A stretch of 64,000 nucleotides of DNA from Streptomyces capitiformicae (GTDB lineage: Bacteria > Actinomycetota > Actinomycetes > Streptomycetales > Streptomycetaceae), in contig NZ_CP022161.1 of the NCBI RefSeq assembly GCF_002214185.1, positions 7,571,486 through 7,635,485 on the forward strand, read 5' to 3'. A program made the translations under genes and the position numbers. The notes under the pieces were generated by a model. That model made no database searches. It worked only from the letters and a program-made list of their open reading frames with translations, and was not told the origin of the DNA. This document shows, in pieces, positions 33,243 to 40,879 of the stretch. Positions within the stretch are counted from its first letter, which is position 1. Each line of letters opens with the position of its first letter.

Positions 33243-34811
33243 ATGGCAGTGATGCGTCAGACCCGGCGAAGACTGGCCGTGATAAGTGCGGCGGCCACCG
33301 CGGCACTCGCCGCCGGCCTCGTCTCCGCCCTCCCCGCCACGGCCGCGCCCGAAGGCCGTATCCAGTACGAGGGCGCGGCGAACGCCGTCGCCGGCAGCTA
33401 CATCGTGACCCTCAAGGCGGACGCCCGGGCCGACTCCAGCAGGGGCAGGGCCCTGGCCAAGGAGTACGGCGCCGACATCGAGCGTACGTACACCAAGGCG
33501 CTCAACGGCTACGCGATCGAGGCCACCGAGGCCGAGGCGAAACGATTCGCCGCTGATCCGGATGTCGCCTCCGTCGTCCAGAACCGCACCTTCCACATCG
33601 ACACGACCCAGCCCAACCCGCCCTCCTGGGGCCTGGACCGGATCGACCAGAAGGCACTCCCGCTCAACAGCTCCTACACCTACCCGGACTCCGCCGGGAC
33701 CGGCGTGACCGCGTACATCATCGACACCGGCGTACGCATCACCCACAGTGACTTCGGCGGCCGCGCCTCCTACGGCTACGACGCCATCGACAACGACAAC
33801 ACCGCCCAGGACGGCCACGGCCACGGCACGCACGTCGCGGGCACGGTCGGCGGCACGGCGTACGGCGTCGCCAAGAAGGCCAAGATCGTCGGCGTCCGCG
33901 TGCTCAACAACTCCGGCTCCGGTACGACCGCCCAGGTCGTCGCGGGCATCGACTGGGTCGCCCGGAACGCGGTCAAGCCGGCCGTCGCCAACATGTCGCT
34001 CGGCGGCGGCGCGGACACCGCGCTCGACACCGCGGTACGCAACGCCATCGCCTCCGGCGTCACCTTCGCCGTAGCGGCCGGCAACGACAGCTCCAACGCG
34101 TCGGGTTACTCGCCCGCCCGTGTCACCGAGGCCATCACCGTCGGCTCCACCACATCCTCCGACGCGCGCTCCAGCTTCTCCAACTACGGCTCCGTGCTGG
34201 ACATCTTCGCGCCGGGCTCCTCCATCACCTCGTCGTGGAACACGAGTGACTCCGCGACGAACACCATCTCCGGTACGTCGATGGCGACCCCGCACGTCGC
34301 GGGTGCGGCGGCGCTCCACCTGGCTGACAACCCCGCCTCCACACCGGCCCAGGTCGCCACGGCCCTCGTGAACGCCTCCTCGACCGGCGTCGTCACCGGC
34401 CCCGGCAGCGGTTCGCCCAACCGTCTGCTCAACGTGGGCAGCGGGTCGACCACGCCGCCGCCGACCGGGCCGCGTTTCGAGAACACGGCCGACTACGCGG
34501 TCAACGACAACTCCACCGTCGAATCCCCGATCACTGTGAGCGGCGTTTCCGGTAACGCGCCGTCGTCACTGAGTGTGCCTGTGAACATCGTTCACACGTA
34601 TATCGGTGACCTTCAGGTGCAGCTCATCGCACCCGATGGCACGGCGTACACGCTGAAGGCGTACGGCACCGGTGGCAGCTCGGACAACATCAACACCACG
34701 TACACGGTCAACGCCTCCTCGGAGGTCGCGAACGGTGTGTGGAAGCTCCGGGTGAGCGACAACGCCGCGCAGGACACCGGGCGCATCGACTCGTGGGCGC
34801 TGCAGTTCTAG
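33243..34811 (+). CDS. Secreted subtilisin-like (S8) serine protease with C-terminal P domain
   Basis: The 522-residue preproprotein has a signal peptide (RRRLAVISAAATAALAAGLV...ATAAP), an I9 inhibitor propeptide (about 45-115, SYIVTLKADA), and a catalytic domain with D161 (IIDTGV), H194 (HGTHVAG) and S346 (GTSMATPHVAG). A Ser/Thr/Pro linker leads to a proprotein-convertase P domain (about 435-522, HTYIGDLQVQLIAPDG, DNAAQDTGRIDSWALQF). ATG follows AGGAGG. An extracellular protease convergent with a serpin gene; the pair may be functionally linked. Confidence 0.95.
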   Translation: MAVMRQTRRRLAVISAAATAALAAGLVSALPATAAPEGRIQYEGAANAVAGSYIVTLKADARADSSRGRALAKEYGADIERTYTKALNGYAIEATEAEAKRFAADPDVASVVQNRTFHIDTTQPNPPSWGLDRIDQKALPLNSSYTYPDSAGTGVTAYIIDTGVRITHSDFGGRASYGYDAIDNDNTAQDGHGHGTHVAGTVGGTAYGVAKKAKIVGVRVLNNSGSGTTAQVVAGIDWVARNAVKPAVANMSLGGGADTALDTAVRNAIASGVTFAVAAGNDSSNASGYSPARVTEAITVGSTTSSDARSSFSNYGSVLDIFAPGSSITSSWNTSDSATNTISGTSMATPHVAGAAALHLADNPASTPAQVATALVNASSTGVVTGPGSGSPNRLLNVGSGSTTPPPTGPRFENTADYAVNDNSTVESPITVSGVSGNAPSSLSVPVNIVHTYIGDLQVQLIAPDGTAYTLKAYGTGGSSDNINTTYTVNASSEVANGVWKLRVSDNAAQDTGRIDSWALQF

Positions 34812-34839
34812 CCGGTCCCGTCTCCAGCCCGCCCTGTCT

Positions 34840-36111
34840 CTAGCCTGCCTCGTCTAAGTCGTCCTCGCGGAAGGGCTCCGGGTCGATGACCCACCCTGCC
34901 GCGAGGACGAGCCGGGTGTCGCGGTGGACGGCGAGGAAGCCGAACGGGCGGTCGAAGGTGGCGTGGACCCGGAGGGTCTCGTGCTGCGGTTCGTTCTCCG
35001 GCAGTCCGAGCCAGAGCATCTCGAACGCGGTGACGGCGGCCGCCCGGAACCCCTCCGCGCTGAAGCTCGCCGTCGCCGACTGCCGACCGGAGATCCGGGC
35101 CAGCGGGGCCGCGCTGATGCCCGGGAAGTGGCCGGAGGCGCCGTCCGTGGCCGTGGCCAGGCCGAACAGTTCGGGCCTGGCCGCCAGATCGTGCTCGGCG
35201 GCCAGGGTGAACTCGACGGTGTCCAGCTTCAGGCTCGGTGGTTCGGGGGCGAAGCAGGGGAGTTTCTGAATCAGCAGTCCGGGGCCGGCCTGCCCGAGGG
35301 GGAGGCGGCTGCCGGGGACCGCCGCCCGCGTGCCCGCGAGGACCTCCACACCCGCGCCGATGACCTCCCCCGGCCCCAACTCCTCGTCGCCCAGCAGCAG
35401 AAGGACGTCGAGACCGTTCGTCCCCCGCACGGTCGCCACGGTCACCGCACCCGAGGGCGTCCGTGCGACCGCCACGGCGTCGAGGTCCGGGGTGGTCCGG
35501 GTGAGCCCGGCCCGGTCGGCGTCCCGCCACGGCATGAGGTCGCCCTGGAACGGGACCTCCCAGTCGGTGCGCAGCGTCAGGGCGGTGGCCAGCACAAGGG
35601 CGGTGTTCGGTCGCAGTGTCACCGGCATACGGTCGATCTGTCCGCCGGTGTGCTTCGCCGCCCAGGCGTCCAGTGCCCTCCGGTCAATGCCCTCGTCCCC
35701 GGTGAGTACCCCGTGCGTCCCCGCGGGCAGCCCCGCCGCCCACTCGTCCCGCAGCTCGACGGTCCGCCAGGTCCACAGCCCGAGCGCGAGACCGAGCGCG
35801 GAATCCAGCCCGCGCACGCCCGCCAGGCCGTCGAGCAACTCCCGCGCCGCGCCCGCCGCCCGGTCGGCGGGCAGGCCCAACGCCTCTCCCAGCTCGCTCC
35901 GAGCCGCACCCGCGGCCCCGTCCGCGAGGAAAGCCAGCAGCGGCCACACCCCTGCCGCCGAGAACACGGTCCCGTCGGACGACAGGGTCCGGTCGGACAT
36001 CGCGCCGGCCCAGCGGGCCGTCAGCCCGTTGACCGCCCCGATCGCCCCGATCGCCTCGACCGTGGCGACCGCCTTGTCGGCAGCCCGGCCCGCCTCATCG
36101 GTCCCTCGCAT
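34840..36111 (-). CDS. Serpin-family protease inhibitor
   Basis: The 423-residue protein is a bacterial serpin. It has the hinge-like FSAEGFRAAAVTAFEM (about 353-368) before the reactive loop and the C-terminal signature FDRPFGFLAVHRDTRLVLAAGWVIDP (positions about 388-413). No signal peptide is evident, so it may act in the cytoplasm, protecting against leaked secretory proteases. Its 3' end faces the 3' end of the subtilisin gene with 28 bp between. ATG at 36111 is chosen because further upstream codons run into Arg-rich noise. Target protease is unknown. Confidence 0.85.
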   Translation of the reverse strand: MRGTDEAGRAADKAVATVEAIGAIGAVNGLTARWAGAMSDRTLSSDGTVFSAAGVWPLLAFLADGAAGAARSELGEALGLPADRAAGAARELLDGLAGVRGLDSALGLALGLWTWRTVELRDEWAAGLPAGTHGVLTGDEGIDRRALDAWAAKHTGGQIDRMPVTLRPNTALVLATALTLRTDWEVPFQGDLMPWRDADRAGLTRTTPDLDAVAVARTPSGAVTVATVRGTNGLDVLLLLGDEELGPGEVIGAGVEVLAGTRAAVPGSRLPLGQAGPGLLIQKLPCFAPEPPSLKLDTVEFTLAAEHDLAARPELFGLATATDGASGHFPGISAAPLARISGRQSATASFSAEGFRAAAVTAFEMLWLGLPENEPQHETLRVHATFDRPFGFLAVHRDTRLVLAAGWVIDPEPFREDDLDEAG

Positions 36112-36257
36112 ACCGTCCCCGCCCCTCCCACGCTTACCATGCGCCCAGTCGTACAGCGTTCGTACGTCAGTTCCCGGCGGTTTCCGGCGTCTCGCGTGAT
36201 CCCCCCACGATCCCGCCCGATTCCGCACTCGCCCCTCGGACAAGGAGCACGGTACTC

Positions 36258-37505
36258 GTGGCCACACCCCCGCCCTCCGGGCCTCAGCAGCCCCAGGGCA
36301 ACCCGTTCACGCCTCCGGGTGAGCCGCAGCCGCAGGTGCCGGGTCAGTCGCAGGCGCAGTCGTACCCGCAGGTGCCGGGGCAGCCGTACCCGTCGCAGGC
36401 GGCCACTCAGCCCTGGGGCCAGGGCTGGGGGCAGGGGTATCCCGCGCTCCAGCCGCCACCGCCCGTCAACGGGCTCGCGATCGCCGCACTGGTGCTCGGT
36501 GTGCTGTGTTTCCTGCCGGGCGTGGGGCTGCTGCTGGGGATCGTCGCGCTGGTGCAGATCAGGAAGAAGGGGGAGCGCGGCAAGGGCATGGCGGTGGCCG
36601 GAATCGTGCTGTCGACGATCGGCGCGCTCCTGATGACGCTCGCGTTCACCACAGGCGGCGCACGCGACGCGTGGGACGGCTTCCGGGACGCGGCGAGCGG
36701 CGCGGGCACCACCTTCTCGGTGGAGAAGGGCGAGTGTTTCGACGCGCCGAGCGGGTCCCTGGAGGGCTACGCGTACGACGTCGACACCGTGCCGTGCGAG
36801 GGGCGGCACGACGCCGAGGTCTTCGCCAACATCCAGATGCCGGCGGGGGACTACCCGGGCGACGACGCGGTCACCGATGTCGCGGACGCGAGGTGCTACG
36901 ACCTCTCCGAGTCATACGCGATGGACAGCTGGGCGCTCCCGGACGACGTCGACGTGTACTACTTCACGCCCACCCGGCAGAGCTGGCGGTACGGCGACCG
37001 CGAGATCACCTGCATGTTCGGCAACGCGGACGCCGAGGCCAGCCTGACGGGCTCGCTGCGGCAGGACGAGACGACCCTCGACCCCGACCAGTTCACCTTC
37101 CTGGAGGCCGACGCCGTCCTCGACGAGGCTTTCGAGGACGTACCCGACACGGAGTACGTCGAGGACGACCTGCCCGCCCACAAGGAATGGGCCGCGCAGG
37201 TGGTCGACGCCTTGGACCGACAGACGGCGGCGCTGCGGGCGCACGACTGGGAGGCCCGTACGGAGAAGGCCGTGACCGACTACGCCAAGGCGCTCGACGA
37301 CGCGCGCGAGGAGTGGCAGGGGGCGGCCGACGCGAGTGACGCCGGCACCTTCAGCGACCACTGGGACAAGGCGCACCGCCTCACCGACGGCTCGAAGGCG
37401 GTCACGGCACGCGAGGCTCTGGGTCTGGCCACGACGCCGCCGACGTACGACGAGGAGGGTGCCGAGGAGGCCGGCGGAGGGGAGGAGTCCGATGCGCAGG
37501 TGTGA
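36258..37505 (+). CDS. DUF4190-type membrane protein with septum-formation-like extracellular domain
   Basis: The 415-residue protein has a Pro/Gln/Gly-rich cytoplasmic N-terminus (1-65), two membrane helices (about 70-92, including ALVLGVLCFLPGVGLLLGI, and 110-132) typical of DUF4190, then an extracellular domain with paired cysteines (KGECFDAP, VDTVPCEGRHDAEVFA, ARCYDLSES, ITCMFGN), the pattern of actinobacterial septum formation proteins. The acidic tail is Glu/Ala rich. GTG follows AAGGAG. Divergent from the serpin gene. Role in envelope or division is inferred from family only. Confidence 0.8.
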   Translation: MATPPPSGPQQPQGNPFTPPGEPQPQVPGQSQAQSYPQVPGQPYPSQAATQPWGQGWGQGYPALQPPPPVNGLAIAALVLGVLCFLPGVGLLLGIVALVQIRKKGERGKGMAVAGIVLSTIGALLMTLAFTTGGARDAWDGFRDAASGAGTTFSVEKGECFDAPSGSLEGYAYDVDTVPCEGRHDAEVFANIQMPAGDYPGDDAVTDVADARCYDLSESYAMDSWALPDDVDVYYFTPTRQSWRYGDREITCMFGNADAEASLTGSLRQDETTLDPDQFTFLEADAVLDEAFEDVPDTEYVEDDLPAHKEWAAQVVDALDRQTAALRAHDWEARTEKAVTDYAKALDDAREEWQGAADASDAGTFSDHWDKAHRLTDGSKAVTAREALGLATTPPTYDEEGAEEAGGGEESDAQV

Positions 37506-37622
37506 CGGCTCCCATAGCGGGGAGAAAGTGCCTGCGTAAAGCCCTCACCGGGGGCATGTCATCACATCGAGTGATTCTCTGGCCTTTGCTTGCATGGCAC
37601 AACCCACGGTTGCCACGCTGTT

Positions 37623-37636
37623 GCTGTCTGTACAGC
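37623..37636. promoter_or_regulatory. Inverted repeat upstream of the GntR gene
   Basis: GCTGT-CTGT-ACAGC is a 5+4+5 inverted repeat 17 nt upstream of the GTG start of the GntR/UTRA regulator. GntR-type repressors commonly autoregulate through such a site. Confidence 0.4.
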
Positions 37637-37652
37637 CAGATGGGAGCGGCCA

Positions 37653-38405
37653 GTGACTTTCGGTGAGCAACCGGCGTACCTGCGTGTCGCGGGTGATCTC
37701 CGCAAGAAGATCGTGAACGGTTCGCTGCCGCCGCACACCCGCCTCCCCTCCCAGGCTCGTATCCGTGAGGAGTACGGCGTTTCGGACACGGTCGCGCTCG
37801 AGGCCCGCAAGGTCCTCATGGCCGAGGGATTGGTGGAGGGCCGCTCCGGGTCGGGCACGTATGTGCGGGAGCGGCCGGTGCCGCGCCGGGTGGCCCGCTC
37901 CGGGTTCCGGCCCGCCGGTGGTGCCACGCCCTTCCGGCAGGAGCAGGCCGACGCCGCCGCGCGGGGCACTTGGGAGTCGCGCAGCGAACAGGTCGAGGCG
38001 AGCGGCGCGATCGCCGAGCGACTGGCCATCCAGCCCGGGGACCGCGTGATGTGCACCAAGTACACCTTCCGGGACGCGGGCGAGGTGATGATGCTCTCCA
38101 CCTCCTGGGAGCCCCTCGCCCTCACCGGCCGCACACCGGTCATGCTCCCCGAGGAGGGCCCGCTCGGCGGCATGGGCGTCGTCGAGCGCATGGCCGCCAT
38201 CGACGTCGTCGTCGACAACGTCACCGAGGAGGTCGGCGCCCGCCCCGGTCTCGCCGAGGAGCTCCTCGCCCTCGGCGGTGTACCCGGCCATGTCGTCCTC
38301 GTCGTCCAGCGGACGTACTACGCCTCGGGCCGCCCGGTCGAGACGGCGGACGTGGTGGTGCCGGCGGACCGGTACCGGGTGGCGTATCACCTGCCGGTGA
38401 AGTGA
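37653..38405 (+). CDS. GntR/HutC-family regulator with UTRA domain
   Basis: The 250-residue protein has a winged helix-turn-helix (AYLRVAGDLRKKIVNGSLPP, RLPSQARIREEYGVSDTVALEA, residues 8-65) and a chorismate-lyase-like UTRA ligand domain (about 95-245, GDRVMCTKYTFRDAGEVMML, VQRTYYASGRPVETADVVVP). GTG is the start that places the domain at the N-terminus. It is monocistronic and has a palindrome in its leader. The ligand is unknown. Confidence 0.9.
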   Translation: MTFGEQPAYLRVAGDLRKKIVNGSLPPHTRLPSQARIREEYGVSDTVALEARKVLMAEGLVEGRSGSGTYVRERPVPRRVARSGFRPAGGATPFRQEQADAAARGTWESRSEQVEASGAIAERLAIQPGDRVMCTKYTFRDAGEVMMLSTSWEPLALTGRTPVMLPEEGPLGGMGVVERMAAIDVVVDNVTEEVGARPGLAEELLALGGVPGHVVLVVQRTYYASGRPVETADVVVPADRYRVAYHLPVK

Positions 38406-38879
38406 ACGGTGTCTTGTCGGCGCCGTGAGTGACTGACCGGCGCGCCGCCCGTACGGGAAATCGGCCGACTCCGTGTGTAGGGGGCGACGGTGCGGGAATG
38501 GGTCAAGTTGCCTTTTTCTGGCGGAAGTTGGAGCTTTCGGAGGCTTTGAGGTCTGTCCGAACGTAGTTCGGATCCGGTCGTTCTCGCCGTCGGGGCGCCA
38601 TGAGATCCGGCGGTGCCCCGCTTTGTTCGAACGGCCCTGGCTCGCTGCTCGTTGCGGCACTGGGGGGTGTGCGGGTAGCGATCGACGGCGCGTTCGACGG
38701 AGTGCGCTGCCCCCGTCCTGGCTGGTTGCGTACCTCTTTGTGAGAAGTCGGATTCGCTGCGTGAAGGTTAGGCGTACGCTCAGGCATATGCGGATTGCGG
38801 TTTCCTTGGCTGGTGGGGCGCGACGGCATCCGGGGGTGGGACCTGGGCGGGCCGGGGCAGGAAGGAGCGGTGGGGCTCG
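38406..38879. other. 474-bp intergenic stretch without a supported gene
   Basis: It is less GC-rich than its surroundings and has no convincing frame. It contains a perfect inverted repeat TCCGAAC-GTA-GTTCGGA (38556-38572) with LexA-like half-sites but a spacer of three, and presumably the promoter of the SPOR-like gene. Confidence 0.5.
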
Positions 38880-39080
38880 ATGAACGACGGCACGATCACT
38901 CTTCCCTGGCTGGTCATAAGGCAGGACGACAACGGCAATCGCTACCGGGTGGGGCAGTACGCGACCCGGGCCGAGGCCCAGGAAATCGCGGACAGCCTCG
39001 ACCGTCGCGGGCACAAACAGCTCTACTGGGTCGAACGCGTCGGCCAGAACGGACAGAACGGACAGGTCGGGAGTAAGTGA
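38880..39080 (+). CDS. Small SPOR-like protein, 66 residues
   Basis: The 66 residues (ITLPWLVIRQDDNGNRYRVG, YATRAEAQEIADSLDRRGHK, QLYWVERV) look like a single SPOR-type beta-alpha-beta module, as in small conserved Streptomyces proteins. ATG follows AAGGAG. A short Gln/Asn/Gly repeat (GQNGQNGQ) closes it. Function is unknown; no signal peptide. It precedes the NUDIX gene by 45 bp, same strand. Confidence 0.75.
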   Translation: MNDGTITLPWLVIRQDDNGNRYRVGQYATRAEAQEIADSLDRRGHKQLYWVERVGQNGQNGQVGSK

Positions 39081-39125
39081 TCCACCCCGCCCGGCGGGTA
39101 CGCCCGCTCCCGTAGGCTCCCGCGC

Positions 39126-39533
39126 ATGACCGAACCGATCGTGGTGGTGGGAGCCGCTCTGCTGAGCGACGGGCGACTGCTCGCCGCGCGCCGCAGTGCA
39201 CCGCCTGAGCTGGCCGGACGCTGGGAGTTGCCCGGCGGCAAGGTGGAGCCCGGTGAGCCTCCTGAACAGGCACTCGTCCGTGAGCTGCGCGAAGAACTCG
39301 GCGTCGAGGCGAAGTCCGCGGAGCGGGTGCCCGGCGAGTGGCCGGTGAGACCGGGTTACGTCCTGCGTGTCTGGATCGCCCACCTCCTCTCGGGCGAGCC
39401 GCGCCCCCTGGAAGACCACGATGAGCTGCGCTGGCTCACGGCCGACGAGGTGTGGGACGTGGATTGGCTGGACCAGGACGTCCCGGCGGTGATGGAGACG
39501 GCGCGCTTGGCCTGGGGCGCGCAGGGGGCCTAG
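39126..39533 (+). CDS. NUDIX hydrolase (MutT-like nucleoside triphosphate pyrophosphohydrolase)
   Basis: The 135-residue protein contains a complete NUDIX box, from GGKVEPGEPPEQAL to VRELREELGV (about 37-60), matching GX5EX7REUXEEXGU. The rest follows small (d)NTP pyrophosphatases of the MutT/CTP type, including LEDHDELRWLTADEVWDVDWL. It probably sanitises oxidised or modified nucleotides. Its stop codon TAG runs directly into a repeat element (GGCCGTGTTGCG). Confidence 0.92.
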   Translation: MTEPIVVVGAALLSDGRLLAARRSAPPELAGRWELPGGKVEPGEPPEQALVRELREELGVEAKSAERVPGEWPVRPGYVLRVWIAHLLSGEPRPLEDHDELRWLTADEVWDVDWLDQDVPAVMETARLAWGAQGA

Positions 39534-39803
39534 GCCGTGTTGCGAAAGTCCCGCCTGCCGCCCGACGCCTGGCACGATCCCCCACTCTCGGCTTCTCCCT
39601 CACTCTCGGCTTCGCTCGAGCGGGAGGGGCCCCATGAGCGGGAGGGGCCCCCGCCGCCGCACCGGGCACACACCCAAGTACGTCCAGTACGAGGGTGTAT
39701 GCCCGGCACACCGAGAGCACGCGCCTCCGCGGACATCAGCCGCTGCCGCGGCGGGCGCGAGGCCGCCCTGAGGGCGGCGACGGGAATGTGACGACACGGC
39801 CCA
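39533..39803 (+). repeat. Dispersed element with inverted ends at the NUDIX stop codon
   Basis: About 270 bp beginning GGCCGTGTTGCGAAAGTCCC within the stop codon and ending with an imperfect inverted copy (15 of 20 matches) finishing ACACGGCC. Inside are two 18-bp tandem repeats (CACTCTCGGCTTC at 39583 and 39601; GAGCGGGAGGGGCCCC at 39618 and 39636) and blocks shared with 5373-5597 and 11417-11437. It lacks a transposase and is MITE-like or a 3'-end element. Confidence 0.7.
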
Positions 39804-40153
39804 GGAGCTCGGGTGCCGCGGCTGTCCGGCGGCTGCGGGAGAGTGGGGGCTGCTCGCGCAGTTCGACGCGCCCCTGCAAAGACTGGTGGCACCCCCGGGC
39901 TCTTAGGGGCGCGGGACTGTATCGATATGCGGCTCCGCCGCGTGGGCGCGAGCAACCACACACCACCCGTAGCCGCCACCAAACCGACTGCACCGAATCG
40001 GAAGGCGAGGCGGTGTCACAGGGCGGCAGCCCCCCGCACCCGGTACGCCGCTCGTGCCCCCGTGCGCCCCCGTGCGCGGTACGCCGGTTCGTATATCGGG
40101 TATGTGCCCATTAACCCCATGAAACCGGACAGGATCCGTCTCTGGACTGGGAA
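39804..40153. repeat. Intergenic stretch with GC-rich repeat, no gene
   Basis: No gene is supported. At 39845-39877, GGGGGCTGCTCGCGCAGTTC...GCGCCCCT resembles 43720-43752 (GGGGGCTTGTCGCGCAGTTC...GCGCCCCTTA), a common type of Streptomyces intergenic repeat with hairpin potential. Confidence 0.55.
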
Positions 40154-40561
40154 GTGATCGGCGTGATCGACACCGGAGACGACTGCGCCGAGTGGACCTT
40201 CCCCGCAGAGCCCGACGCCGTGCGCACCGCACGCGCAGTCGTCCGGACCCGACTGCGCGACTGGGGCCTGGACACCCTCGGCGACATCACCGCGCTGCTG
40301 GTGAGCGAACTGGTCACCAACGCCCTGCGCCACGCCACCGGCCCCATCGGCGTACGACTTGTGCGCCCCGACGGCCCCCCGCGCACCCTCCTCGTCGAGG
40401 TCTCCGACCCACTGCCCGACCCGCCCCGCGAACGCGCCGCCGAACTGGACGACGAGAGCGGCCGCGGTCTGCAACTCGTCGCCTTTTCCTCGCGTGCCTG
40501 GGGTACCCGCCCCGGTGAGGCGGGCAAGACGGTCTGGTTCGAGCTGGCGGTTCCCGGCTGA
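40154..40561 (+). CDS. Stand-alone HATPase_c protein (RsbW/SpoIIAB-like)
   Basis: The 135-residue protein is a GHKL-type ATP-binding domain: N box LLVSELVTNALRHA (about 48-61), G1-type VEVSDPLPDPP (about 82-92) and G2 region ESGRGLQLVAFSSRAWG (about 100-116), ending KTVWFELAVPG. This is the form common in Streptomyces as anti-sigma-factor kinase-like regulators. GTG starts at 40154 or 40163 are both possible. Its domain is closely similar to the C-terminus of the next gene product, suggesting a shared signalling circuit. Confidence 0.85.
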   Translation: MIGVIDTGDDCAEWTFPAEPDAVRTARAVVRTRLRDWGLDTLGDITALLVSELVTNALRHATGPIGVRLVRPDGPPRTLLVEVSDPLPDPPRERAAELDDESGRGLQLVAFSSRAWGTRPGEAGKTVWFELAVPG

Positions 40562-40879
40562 GAGGCCCGTTTCGACGTAAGGGGCGAAGGTCCTGATGCA
40601 CGACGGGCGTCCACGGCGTACGGGCCGGGGGAGGGGGCGGCTCCCCAGGGCGCGCGTGCGACCGACTGGTTCCAGCCAGTAGCGCTGGCTGGACTCTTTG
40701 GTTCGAGCAGGCGCCGCCTGGTTAGAAGACTTGGGAGTATGTCCCGGCCGGTCCAAAAACGATCGGGACCGTGCTGTGATCGTGAACACCGTGTTGCGCG
40801 GCGCCGTAGTGCTGGATACTGCGGGCAGCCGCCCCTGGTGACCGAAGCCGGACGCGGTGAGCTGGAGGGGACGGTTCGC

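Noticed and set aside
36258..37505. Reading the Pro/Gln-rich N-terminus as a separate repeat protein
   Set aside because: It runs uninterrupted into the DUF4190 helices and is typical of that family.
38556..38572. TCCGAAC-GTA-GTTCGGA as a LexA/SOS box
   Set aside because: The actinobacterial SOS box has a four-base spacer between GAAC and GTTC, here it is three, and no DNA-repair gene follows.
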